Below are positions 35,849 through 47,800 of a stretch of 64,000 nucleotides of DNA, piece after piece; position 1 is the first letter of the stretch; each line of letters starts with the position of its first letter. The notes under the pieces are model-generated. The model was not told the DNA's origin. It was given only the letters and a program-made list of their open reading frames with translations, and searched no databases. The stretch comes from Tetrahymena elliotti 4EA (taxonomy: Eukaryota > Ciliophora > Oligohymenophorea > Hymenostomatida > Tetrahymenidae): contig JH720355.1 in assembly GCA_000231825.2 (NCBI GenBank), forward strand, positions 457,854 through 521,853. The letters run 5' to 3'. Position numbers and translations under genes: made by a program.

Positions 35849-36762
35849 TCCTACTTTAAAAGTTTTAATTCAGTCAAAAGATTTTTAATATGCAATTTAA
35901 TTTGATCTAAAATGTTATTTTAATCTAATGCCAAGAAGTATATAAACTGGAAGATTAATTTATTCTTTAGTTATTCATAGCATAAAATACAATTAATTAA
36001 AGTACTTTTGTTAAATTATTTAAAAATAAATAAAACATGAAAAAATAATCATAAATAATATTATAGCATATATCCTTCTAATGAATGAGTGTAACTAATA
36101 TATAAGGATTCACCAAATTATAATTCAATAAAGTAAAGAAGCAGAATTAATATGAAAGGAAATATTAAATTAAAATTAAGAGAGGGAAATAAGTAAATAA
36201 TTTAGAGAAAATGAAATTATAATTAATAAGCTAGCTATTGAGCTATTGAGCAAAATTACGAAGATAAAATATTGAGTGAAATGAAGTAGAAATATAAAAT
36301 GAAAAAAAAATGAAAGAGAAAGAATATAAGTAAATAGAGAGGATAAGATGAGAGTAGTGCAATAAGAAATTAAGGAGAATACTTAAAGTTTAAACACAAA
36401 ATAATGTTAAATTAGAAAAAGATTAGTATAAATTTAATTTATATTTAATTAATAGCTAATAAAGCTTTTAAGTATCAGCTTCAGCTTTATAAGTAATTAT
36501 TAAGTTAGCATGAAGAGAATTAGCAAACCATTGTCTTTTTATTAAGTTATTATTTTTCATAAGTTAATTTATTGATTGTGAATAAATTATAAACACTTCT
36601 GTCTCAATCTCTCAATGCACATTAGAAAATTGCTACACTAACACTCGATTGATAGAAAAAAGCACACTTCCTCAGACTATTAAAAGCTCAAAATTATTTT
36701 ACTTTTATAATTGAGTAAGCATGCAGCTTTTTATTTTTTTATTTTTAAGATAAATATTTTGT
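35849..36762. other. Spacer between dCMP deaminase and histone H4, with purine-rich strand
   Basis: No gene is seen. From about 36120 to 36420 the plus strand is almost entirely A and G (GAGAGTAGTG, AGGATAAGATGAGAG) with few C or T, and it includes a repeat GCTATTGAGCTATTGAGC near 36232-36253. About 36440-36762 is the H4 3' flank. Confidence 0.5.
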
Positions 36763-37074
36763 TCAACCACCGAAACCGTAAAGAGTTCTTCCTTGTCTCT
36801 TGAGGGCGTAGACAACGTCCATAGCAGTGACAGTTTTTCTTCTAGCATGTTCAGTGTAAGTGACAGCATCTCTGACAACGTTTTCTAAGAAGGACTTCAA
36901 GACTTGTCTGGAGTCGTCGTAAATGAAAGAGGAAATTCTCTTAACACCACCTCTTCTAGCTAATCTTCTGATAGCGGGCTTAGTAATACCTTCAATAGAA
37001 GCCTTGTTTGACTTTCTGGAGTGTCTCTTGGCTCCAACCTTACCCATACCTTTACCACCTTTACCACCGGCCAT
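36763..37074 (-). CDS. HHF1: Histone H4
   Basis: Complete, intronless, 103 codons plus TGA. It packages DNA with H3 as part of the nucleosome core. The N-tail reads [20 protein letters not shown], so Arg3 of most eukaryotes is absent and the GMGKVGAKR variant is present, as in Tetrahymena. The fold and C-terminal GRTLYGFGG are intact. Both glutamines are CAA and no TAA/TAG is used, unlike every neighbour, which fits the codon bias of highly expressed ciliate genes. No H3 gene lies beside it. Of the two Tetrahymena H4 loci, the one not paired with H3 is H4-I (HHF1), so that symbol is my best guess and HHF2 is not excluded. The upstream TATCCAATCAGA element supports S-phase histone control. Confidence 0.97.
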   Translation of the reverse strand: MAGGKGGKGMGKVGAKRHSRKSNKASIEGITKPAIRRLARRGGVKRISSFIYDDSRQVLKSFLENVVRDAVTYTEHARRKTVTAMDVVYALKRQGRTLYGFGG

Positions 37075-38390
37075 TTTTGTAAGTTTTTATAATCTTATTT
37101 GTTTTTCTATTTATTGTTTTAAAATTATTTATAAATTTTTGATAATTGCCCGCTTTCCCTTTTAAATCAAACAAATATTCTTGCAATCCTTTGCAAATCA
37201 CGATTCAGTATTAAATCTAAATTTCTAAAATCCAAAATCCTCAGCATCCAAAAAGTTATCCAATCAGATTTCACTATTTAACAAGATTCAGATTTTCAAA
37301 CTTCAACTACTTTTAATTAACTTTAATTTTTAATTTTTTAGTTTTCAATTAGTTGAGTTATCCTTCTAATAATTTCAAGCAATTAATCCATACTCTCAAG
37401 ATATCTAAGCAGATGCATCCATTTTTGGATTTTAACTTCAAGTTTTAAATTTCTAAAATCCATAAACCTATCCTTTTTTCACTAGATCTTTGAAAATAGA
37501 CTAATTTATAGTTTTCATATTTTAAATATTTTTTTCAAATTTTCAGTTGCTCCAAAATTTACAAGAAAAAACTCTTCAATTTAAAAATAAAATATTTTTT
37601 ACTGGAAACTGACAAATTATTAAATAAAATAGATAGCTTACTGAGAAAAACTATTTTAATATTTTTTAGAAAATTCTATGAAATAAAAAAAATTATTTTC
37701 ATTTTTTTGAATTCAAAAATATTAAATTCTTAAATTGTTATTTTGGAAATGCTGAAATTATTTAATTTTTGTTAAAAAATATTTTTTAGTGTTTATTTTA
37801 ATTTAAATTGGAAAATTTGTAAAATAATTTTCATCTTAAAATTAAAAACATAGAATATTTATCCATCAAAATATTTCATTTTTAGTTTTAAATATCAATT
37901 AATTTAGATATTATATTTTTAAATTCAATATTTGAATTATTATTATTCATAATTTTTTAAAGAGAAAAAAAAGATTTTAAAAAATATATATTTTTTTAAT
38001 TTAGAGATAAAAAAAGATTTGACAGTTTATTTTGATCTTGTTTCAATGATTTTATACTTTAAATAAAAATAATAAAATACATTTTGATAAATATGGATGT
38101 TATAAATCAAGTATGCCAACATAATATATGATAAATTCACAAAAATTGATTTTTATTTGATTTTGAAATTAAACCTTGTAATTATTTAATGAATAAAGTT
38201 ATATAAACTAAAATATACAAACATGTTTTTTAAGTTATGAAATATGAAATATTATTGTCTAATTATATACACTAATTATTTTTATTCTTTTATTAATTAT
38301 TAATGTTATTTAATTAATTGTTTTTATTTAAGATAATTTAAAAAATAAATATAGACAGGATAGAGAGAATTTTTATAAAATTTAGGTTTT
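37075..38390. other. H4 upstream region and SUA5 3' flank
   Basis: No gene is seen. Besides the CCAAT element, the first 400 bp hold two copies of a TTTCTAAAATCCAWAA word (near 37222 and 37450) on the plus strand. The rest, to 38390, is AT-rich with no frame. Confidence 0.45.
37257..37268 (+). promoter_or_regulatory. Histone upstream element TATCCAATCAGA
   Basis: TATCCAATCAGA lies 183 bp upstream of the H4 start codon, on the plus strand. It fits the TATCCAATCARA sequence described upstream of Tetrahymena histone genes and contains a CCAAT core. It is the only copy I noticed in the window. Confidence 0.7.
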
Positions 38391-39695
<1,305 letters not shown>

Positions 39696-40890
39696 TTCTT
39701 ATTTATTAAACTAAACTAATATTAAGTATTTCTTTAAAGTTGCTAAATTTTTTTTGCTTTGTTTTCTGTAAATTTGTGAAAAATTTAGAATTTATCTTTT
39801 ATGTGCTTACTTATTGATATATTTATATGTATAAATTATCTTTAATTAACACTAATATTTCTACCTTTTTTTAGGAATGCTATCTGATAGATTAATAATT
39901 TTACTATCCACTATTTTGATTAAAAAATAAAATAAATTAGCCTAAGAATTATTATAAATTTTATACTTTAAATCCTGATACAATTCTTATTTATTTTACT
40001 AAAAGCATCTACTATCTATCTATTTTTATATTTATAATTAATTATTCTACTTTTGATTCTCAATCATTTATTTTCAATAATTTATTTATCAAATTTCATT
40101 TTAAATGGGAGAGTTAATATTAATATTAGCTAATTAATTTACATCATCAAAATTTATAAATTTCTTTGCATTAATTTAAATCGTTTTAAATTAAATTTTG
40201 TAATAATTTTATATAAATAAAGTATTTTTGATTGTTTTATTTGCAGGCGGCCACCTCATTAAAAAGAAAAAATTTGGTTTCAACATAAAAATGTCAAATA
40301 AATTGTTTAATTATCATATTTTTAAGTTAACTAAAATAAAGTACTTATTAAATTTTTGAAGAAATAGTTAAACATTTTTGGATAATTTTATTGGGTTAAA
40401 ATCTAATACATATTTTAAAAATATAGAACCGAAAATATAAAAAATAATTCTAAAATAAAGTTGTAAAATTTCTATTATCAATTAAAGTTAATATTATACT
40501 ATTTTTTCAAATTAATCATCCATAAAACAATTAAAATCAATATTAATATATTTCTGATACAAAAAATAAACTAGTTCTTTACAAATTAGATAGAAAACCA
40601 AATATTAGTATAAGTTATTTAATTATCTAGTATTAAACAAAAAAAATGATTGAAATCTTATTTTGGAAGATTTTCTGAAAGTTAGATTAATGATACTTTT
40701 TATTTTGACTGTGAAAATGATTACAGAAATAAATAATAAATTACTAATAAATTAATGATATTCTATTATGTTAAATAATTTAGTATTTAGAGAGAGTAAG
40801 CAAGGAAGCTAAAAGCAGCTAATTTATATTTCATATATATTTTTTACATTTTTTAAGAATTTATAAATATAATTTCAACTAATACATTTT
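39696..40890. other. Gene-free interval
   Basis: The SUA5 upstream region and PSF1 3' flank. One GC-richer island (GCAGGCGGCCACC near 40245-40258) stands out in otherwise AT-rich DNA but belongs to no frame or RNA I recognise. Confidence 0.45.
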
Positions 40891-41756
40891 TCATGGTTCT
40901 ATTGGTTTTAAATATCCCTACAAAATTAAATGCTCAACCTTTTAAAAATTTTAAAATTCATTTTAATATATATCATAAACAATAATATTTATTTATTACC
41001 TCTTGGCGCTTTACATAGTGTTAAGTATCTTTAGACAACTTTATTGTTTCTCCATAACTTGTTAAAATCTCTCCACAATCTTATAAAACTCTAACTTCTA
41101 TAAAAGTATCATGTGGAGGTTCTAAATCCTTTTTAAATAATTTTGAAAATGATCATCTTTTCTCAATAAATTTCAATATATTTTACTTTTGTCAAATCAA
41201 AATTAACATCTGGGTAGATTTGGGTCATATTTTTAGAGTAATTAACAATAAGGCTTCTATAGCTTTCAGTATATTATTTTTCATCAGGGTGAAGGAATTC
41301 TTTGTATTCTTTAGGTAAATTTTAACCAAACTCCCAGAAATATTACTCAATTATATCCAATCTTTTACTTAAATATGCTAAAATAATTCTTTTGTATCTA
41401 TATATAATTAAATGCAGTGTCTTTATATTTGTCATCTATTTTTAAACCTTTTCTTGTTTAGAATCATTTTCATCCTCAGGCTCGCTATTTCAAATAATAA
41501 CAATAACTTAGATTGCAATTATAAATAAAATATTCCTCATAATATTTAGAGTTTTTATTGAATGTTTTACCTTATAATCTTTAATATACTGTCACAATAA
41601 CCTTTTATATCCTTCTTAAGCTCTTTTATTAATTCTTCCTAAATTTACAATATTTTTTAAGTTAAAAATTAGCTTCCGAATTTATACATTATAATATGGA
41701 AGAAACTTAGATCCTTTTAACTCCTTCAAAAGCTTGCTTGCTTTAATTGTGTCCAT
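40891..41756 (-). CDS. PSF1: GINS complex subunit PSF1
   Basis: PSF1 is one of four GINS subunits that, with Cdc45 and MCM2-7, form the replicative helicase. At least six exons are read from ATG 41756. Exon 1 (41688-41756, MDTIKASKLLKELKGS) matches the family N-terminus and ends LPYYN; the next begins EELIKELKKDI. An exon with KRYKRIILAYLSKRLDII and FWEFGQNLPKEYKEFLHPDE is the family's core helix region (RNKRCLLAYL...R). After an intron comes TKDLEPPHDTFIEVRVLQDCG, then KLSKDTQHYVKRQE, and a last exon VEHLILQGYLKPIEP ending at TGA 40891-40893. These correspond block by block to the known PSF1 A-domain, linker and B-domain. The exon around 41450-41530 is the least certain. An E2F-type site lies 139 bp upstream. 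Confidence 0.88.
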
Positions 41757-42809
41757 TAAATAATTATTTATTTATTATGCTAAATTATTTACTAAGCAGA
41801 TTTATAATATATTCTAAACAAAAGTAGAGCTTATTTTAAAAGATATTTAATTATTATGTTATTATACTTTTTGATTTAATATAACTTGGCTAACTTTTTT
41901 CGCGCGTACTAATTCCTATAATAAAAAAGGCAAACAGCAAAATTAAATATCTACAAAATCTACTTGAATCTTAAAAAATTTTAAATTAGTAATCTACAAT
42001 ACAAGATTTAAAAACTAGCCAAACTTCAAACATTTAATAATTATTTAAAATTAAAAGAAAACTACTTCCATAAAACTATTAATAAATATATTCTCCTTGT
42101 TCATAAAATATAATTTAATCAAAAATGTTATTTATTATTTTTAATAATAATAAATTTCAAAATATTTTTTTAATAAAAAATTAAAAAAGAAATAAATTTT
42201 TTCATTCTCCAAAAAAAAGAATGAGTACTTTAAGAAAAAATATTCTTAAATAATTAAATAAAAATTAATTTTAAATAAAAGCTAACTTGAGAGAGCAAAA
42301 AATATTTTTTTTAAAAAAGAAATATTGTTAAAAAATGTTTGGTTTTATTTTAACGAATGTAACAAAAAAAACTAGTCTTAATGAAATTATGTAAATTTTA
42401 GATTTATATTTTAACTATTATTTACATTTTTTATATCAAAAAAGATGAAATTTTTCATCAACATTTCTGTTCATAGCTTATGAGATTTGCTTACTTCATT
42501 AAGTTTTAAAATATTGAAAAGAGATGGAAAAGAAGAAAATGTATTTATTTATGTTTCTTGAAATAAAAGTTAAGTTAAGAATGATGAATGTTATTTGGAT
42601 AATATTAAATAATTTAAACTTGTGTAAACAAATATTTACAATGTAAAAGTATTATTATAAAATTTGGATATTACATCAGATATTTAATATAGCTATTTAT
42701 TTGATCATTTATTGCGTAATTTAACAACTATTTAATTTTTTAAAATATAAAAAAGATATTTTTTGATTTATAATTTAATTAAATAAAAAAGATTGTAGAA
42801 ATATTTAAA
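41757..42809. other. Divergent promoter region between PSF1 and the DUF2804 gene
   Basis: No gene is seen. It holds the E2F-type site near the PSF1 side; the remainder is A/T runs. Confidence 0.5.
41895..41906 (+). promoter_or_regulatory. E2F-type site TTTTTTCGCGCG
   Basis: TTTCGCGC fits the E2F/DP consensus TTTSSCGC exactly. It sits 139-150 bp upstream of the PSF1 start codon, in DNA that otherwise has almost no CG dinucleotides. PSF1 is a typical E2F target in other eukaryotes. The DUF2804 gene on the other side starts 900 bp away. Confidence 0.6.
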
Positions 42810-44130
42810 ATGGCCAAATTATCATTATTCTTAGCAATTTTTGTTGTGCTTTTTGCAGCTATCATTTATGAGTCAATGAATGAACCTGTCACTAAATTAG
42901 TTAATTATAAAGCTAAGCAGGTTGAAGTTAAAACTCCAGGAAAGCTTTTGAATTCTTAAGGTTAGCTTATTGAAAGAGGTTTTGCTAGAAAGCCTCTTAA
43001 GGAATTAAATGAAGAAGATATTATTCCATTTTTAGGATTAAAGCAACTATCTTTCCTTAGATACAAAAAATGGGATTTCTTCAATATTATTTCTGAAAAG
43101 TTTATGCTTTTGATTCATATCGCTGATTTAGGTTATGCTGGAAACGTCTAAGTTTCTTTGTATCGTTATGGTAAATTTTAGATTTAATTTGCTAATAATG
43201 ATTAGAAAGATTCTTAAATAATAGATTAACATTTTTTTAACTAAATTTAGAAAAAGATTTCATTAAAACCTATTCAGAAACTGTTCACAATTTATCTAAA
43301 TTACCATCTCTCCATAAAAATTCAATGAATTATGAAGGAACTTATAAGTATTATGGAAGCGATGTTAAACTCTCTATTTAGTAAATCCCTAATGCTGAAA
43401 ATGGAGTTCATTACGTTGAAGTAAATTAAATTTAATGAAATTAAATAAAAAACAATTTTTATCAAAAAAGTATGAACTCCAAACACCTTAATTTTTAAGC
43501 AAAGGTAGATTAGTTAAAAAGGTTAATGATGATGAATTAGTTATGCTTACTCCTATTAGTGAAGATGGTTCTTCCTTCTACTATAACACTAAGAGTTATG
43601 GATTAAGAGCTCATGGTGAATTGATAATCAACGAAAATAAGGAACAAATTAAATTTGATGAAAGTAACTCTCTTGCAGGCAGAGATATTGGTAGAGGAGT
43701 TTGGAACTATAATTCTTTCTGGTTCTGGGCTCATGCCTAAGGTTTTCTTAAAGATAAAAATGGTAATATTGTTTCTTTTGGTATTGATTTGGGGAATGGT
43801 TTTGAACACGAATCAGCCAATACGTATGAAGACTGTATTATTTTGAATGGAAGACTTCATAAGCTTCATGTTGTTAGAAGAACTTTAAATGAAGACAATA
43901 TTGAATAAGTTTGGACCTTGAAGACTGACCAATAGAATGTTCCTGGAAGTTTGAATGCCACTTTCGAACCTGTACTTAGAGTAACTAAAGATGAAAATTT
44001 CTTAGTTATTCAAGCTAAATTCAAACAATTTTATGGAAACTTTAAAGGTTAATTTGTTGATGAAAATGGTGTCACTATTAATTTTGATAATATTTACGGA
44101 TTTGCTGAACTTCATAGAGCTAAGTGGTGA
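42810..44130 (+). CDS. DUF2804 family protein with N-terminal membrane anchor
   Basis: Three exons are read, ATG 42810 to TGA 44128-44130. Intron 1 begins within the RYG-coding stretch near 43170 (GTAAATTTTAG) and ends at TTTAG near 43244. Intron 2 starts at GTAAATTAAATT near 43421 and ends before YELQTPQF. The N-terminus MAKLSLFLAIFVVLFAAIIY is a signal anchor or signal peptide. DUF2804 hallmarks follow: a start block (LLNSQGQLIERGFARKPL), KKWDFFNIIS and IADLGYAG near the N-terminus, and GRDIGRGVWNYNSFWFWAHA with SFGIDLGNGF in the C-terminal half. The family's biochemical activity is unknown; it looks like a beta-rich, lipid- or carbohydrate-associated fold. About 390 residues, ordinary for the family. 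Confidence 0.85.
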
Positions 44131-44829
44131 AATATCCAATTATTATTTTATATTTGTAAACAATTAACAATAATAATTGTCTTATTTTGTAAAATTGAAA
44201 AATAAATTTTATTTGATAAAAATATGAAATTAATTTAAAAATATTAATTTATAATCAAATTTTTTGTTTTTGAATATTATTCATCTCATCCGTAGCAAAT
44301 AATAATTTAAATTAATTTTATGAGAAATAAAAAAAGATTTTTAAGTTAATTGTAAGAATATTTGAAATTTTGTATTTAGTTTATTTGTATGGACTTGGTG
44401 TATTTGATTATGAATGATTGAGTTTGAAATATAAATTGAAAGACATATATTTATTGAATAACAAAGATTTGAAAAGAATAAATCAAATTAATTAATTAAA
44501 TCAGTTTCTTTTTTGTGAAAAATCAATAATAATAAATTATTTGATAGTTGATTTCAAAAATAATAACTTATTAAATAGTGATTATCCTCTTTTCTAGTTT
44601 ATCAAAATTGCAATTATAAAGAAGGACATAAATAGGATAATAATATATCTTTTAGCGCATCCCTTAATTAAGCAAGGTAATTTAAAATAAGAATATTCAA
44701 TATGAAACTGAATATAGTTTTTTATTTATTGATATTCATCTAATTTAAATTATTTCAAATTTTTAAAGTAAATAAGTTGAAGACAGATAATTAATAATAT
44801 CAACATAGCAGCAAATATTTTTATAGAAA
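44131..44829. other. Spacer before CFAP44
   Basis: No gene is seen. It contains the 3' flank of the DUF2804 gene and the presumed CFAP44 promoter; no recognisable motif. Confidence 0.45.
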
Positions 44830-47800
44830 ATGAGTGATTAGGGCTAAAACGATTAATAATAAGAGAATTAAGTAGAAATAATAGAAAACAATCAAAATGA
44901 AGGACAGCCATAAAATGATAATTAAGAATTACTTGACTAATAGCAAGAATCATTAAAATTAGTTAATCCAACTGATCCAAATTTTGTAGCTGAAGATGCC
45001 ACTACCTTGAACTATAAATAATAAGTTTAACATTAAGAAAATTTAGTGTAATCAGAAGATCAGAGCCAACAAAAATCTAATAAAACAAAAGGCTCTGCTT
45101 CAAATCCTATGGAGTAAAGTGTATCAGGATTAAACTTACCTGATTTGAATATATTAGGAAATGCATCTATATTGAAGTAGCAACAACAAGATAATTAATA
45201 AGAAATTGATGAAATGTAAGAAGTTGAATAGGAAGTTGTTAAAATAGCAGATGATTTCTTTTATGAAGAAAATCATATTGAAACATAAATCCCAGATTCA
45301 GAAATATCCAAAAATGCTGCATAATTTTAGTAACAAATTATTAAATTATTTTAACTCAATAAAAAAATAAAGTCGGAAATAAAGAAATAAAGAAAAAATT
45401 AAGCTTTTTAATTTAAATAAAGTAATAATGAAAATTTTTGTTAACCTACTTATATTATTTCAATAGCGAATGTTTTGGTTTCGATACAGCTAAAAAATAT
45501 AATGTTAGCATGCTTGATAACGATAATTTAATCTACTCAGCTGGTATTACATATCAAATTTTCAATATTGTTACTAGAGAAATTAGACCATATTTCTCTA
45601 GAGACTAAGGTGGTATAGGTAGTATTGCTGTTCATCCTAATAAAACTCACTTTGCAGTTGCTGAGAAAGGAGAGCATCCAAATATTTATATTTATGAATA
45701 TCCCTCATTTAAATTATACAGAATCCTTCGTAAAGGAACTGAATTATCATACAGCTCAGTCTGCTTTTCAAGTAAAATAAAGATCTTTTTGTTATCAAAT
45801 AATAAATGATATTTTATTTTAGATAATGGAGAAACTATTGCAGCAGTAGGATCTTATCCAGATTATACTATTTCTTTATGGGATTGGAAGCAAGAAGTTA
45901 TCATTTTAAAAGCTAAGGCTTTTTCACAAGAAGTTTACAGTGTTAATTTTTCAAATTATAGTGAAAACATTCTTACTACTTCTGGATTGGGTCATATCAA
46001 ATTTTGGAAAGTTGCAGAAACTTTCACCGGTTTGAAACTTAAGGGTGAAATTGCAAAGTTCGGTTAAGTTGAATTATCTGATGTTATCGGTTACTATATA
46101 CATTAGGATGGTAAAGTTCTTTCAGGTACTGAATACGGAACTCTACTACTTTGGGAAGGTAATCTTATCAAATGTGTTATTTTCATGGATGAAGAAACAT
46201 AAGCTAAATGTCATAATGGTTGTATCAATGTAATACTTTAATACTTTATTATTTTATAAAATAATTCACAACATATTTTCTTTTTTATATAGGTAGTATT
46301 TAAGCATGGAGATGATATTATTACTGCAGCAGATGATGGATATATCAGATTTTGGGATTATGCTACAATTGATAATTCAGAAAGTGATGATTTCGGTAAC
46401 TTTTACATGAAACCTAGTAGTGAAATACTTATCAAAACTGATGATGATGTAATTAATTTTTAGATCTTATGTAATAACTTACTTCATAATTATAATATTT
46501 ATGAAAAACAAAAAAATAGAGACCTGCTAATATAACATAAATTTTGGTTTAAGAAAATTTTTGGATAATCATTGATGCTAATGGAAGAATTTAAAAGATT
46601 AAAATTTCAGAAAATAAAAGTGATTATGAAATAGAAACACTTCTTGAAATGAATTCAGGAAAATTAAATGATATTATTGTTAGTCCTATATAAAATGGAA
46701 CTATTACTGTTGGAGATGATGGTGCTGTTAGACTCTGGGATTACATTTAACGTAAAGAGCATTATCATAGAGTTTTCTAAGGAAAGGCTACATGTGCAGA
46801 ATGGCTTCCCTATACCATGAAAAATAAATCAGCTCGTATTGTTTTAGCTGGTTTTTCAAATGGTATAGTCAGATGGTTACTTCTTAACTAAAATGGCTTC
46901 TTCCTTCTTAGGGCAACTAAGGTGCACAATGAAGCAATTAAATTCATTAAAGTCTCACCAGATGGTTCAATCGTCGCCATTTTTTCTGTTTCTGGCGATA
47001 TCTTCCTGATCGAATAGCATCCAAGTGATTTCCAAAAGATTGACCCCTTCTGTTTGTATGAAACCAAGTTTAGTATAAATTCTGTTGTTTGGGATAGAAT
47101 GGGAGAAAAATTACTACTTGCTTGTGAAGATGGATACATTCATGAAATGACAGTAAATCAATCTTAAATAATTAAAACTTATTTTCAATTAAATTTTTAT
47201 TTTATCCAGAAATGAAACAAGTTTTAATAACTAAATTAACTGAAAATTTATTATATAAAGGTACCTAAAAAAGACTAGTGTGATACAAGTGAGACTTATT
47301 TAAAGGAATTTAGATCAAGATCATATAAGATTAGAATGATGGAATCACAAAAGCCTAAAACTGAAGAAATGGAATTAGAATTCTTGCTTAGAAGAAATAA
47401 AAATGAAGATAAAAAGGAAGAAGTTGAATGGGATCCAGAAAGTATTATGAATGCTTGCTATTATGATTATTCTTGTAATAAAATTCTTGCTACTGTTTAG
47501 GGAAAATTTTTAGGTAAAAATATTTTTTTTGGATTGATTTAATTATATATTATATAATTTAATTAGGTCACATCTATATAATTGATTGGAATAAGGACAG
47601 ACCTATTGATAGTTTACCAATAGCTAAAATTCCAACTATGCACATGAATTTTGTTGATGACGATTTGTTACTTATTAGTTTTAAAGATGGTTCTTGGTAA
47701 TTAAGACATAAAAATGACTTAAAACTTAACATGTTAGTAAGAACTCATGATAGAGATACAGGTTCTATCAAAAAAGTTGTTATGAATCATGAAAAGAAGT

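Noticed and set aside
36923..37165. 80-codon open frame on the plus strand across histone H4
   Set aside because: It is the antisense shadow of the H4 gene; H4 itself is unmistakable on the other strand.
46888..47139. 83-codon minus-strand frame within CFAP44
   Set aside because: The plus strand codes for WD-repeat sequence here; the antisense frame has no features.
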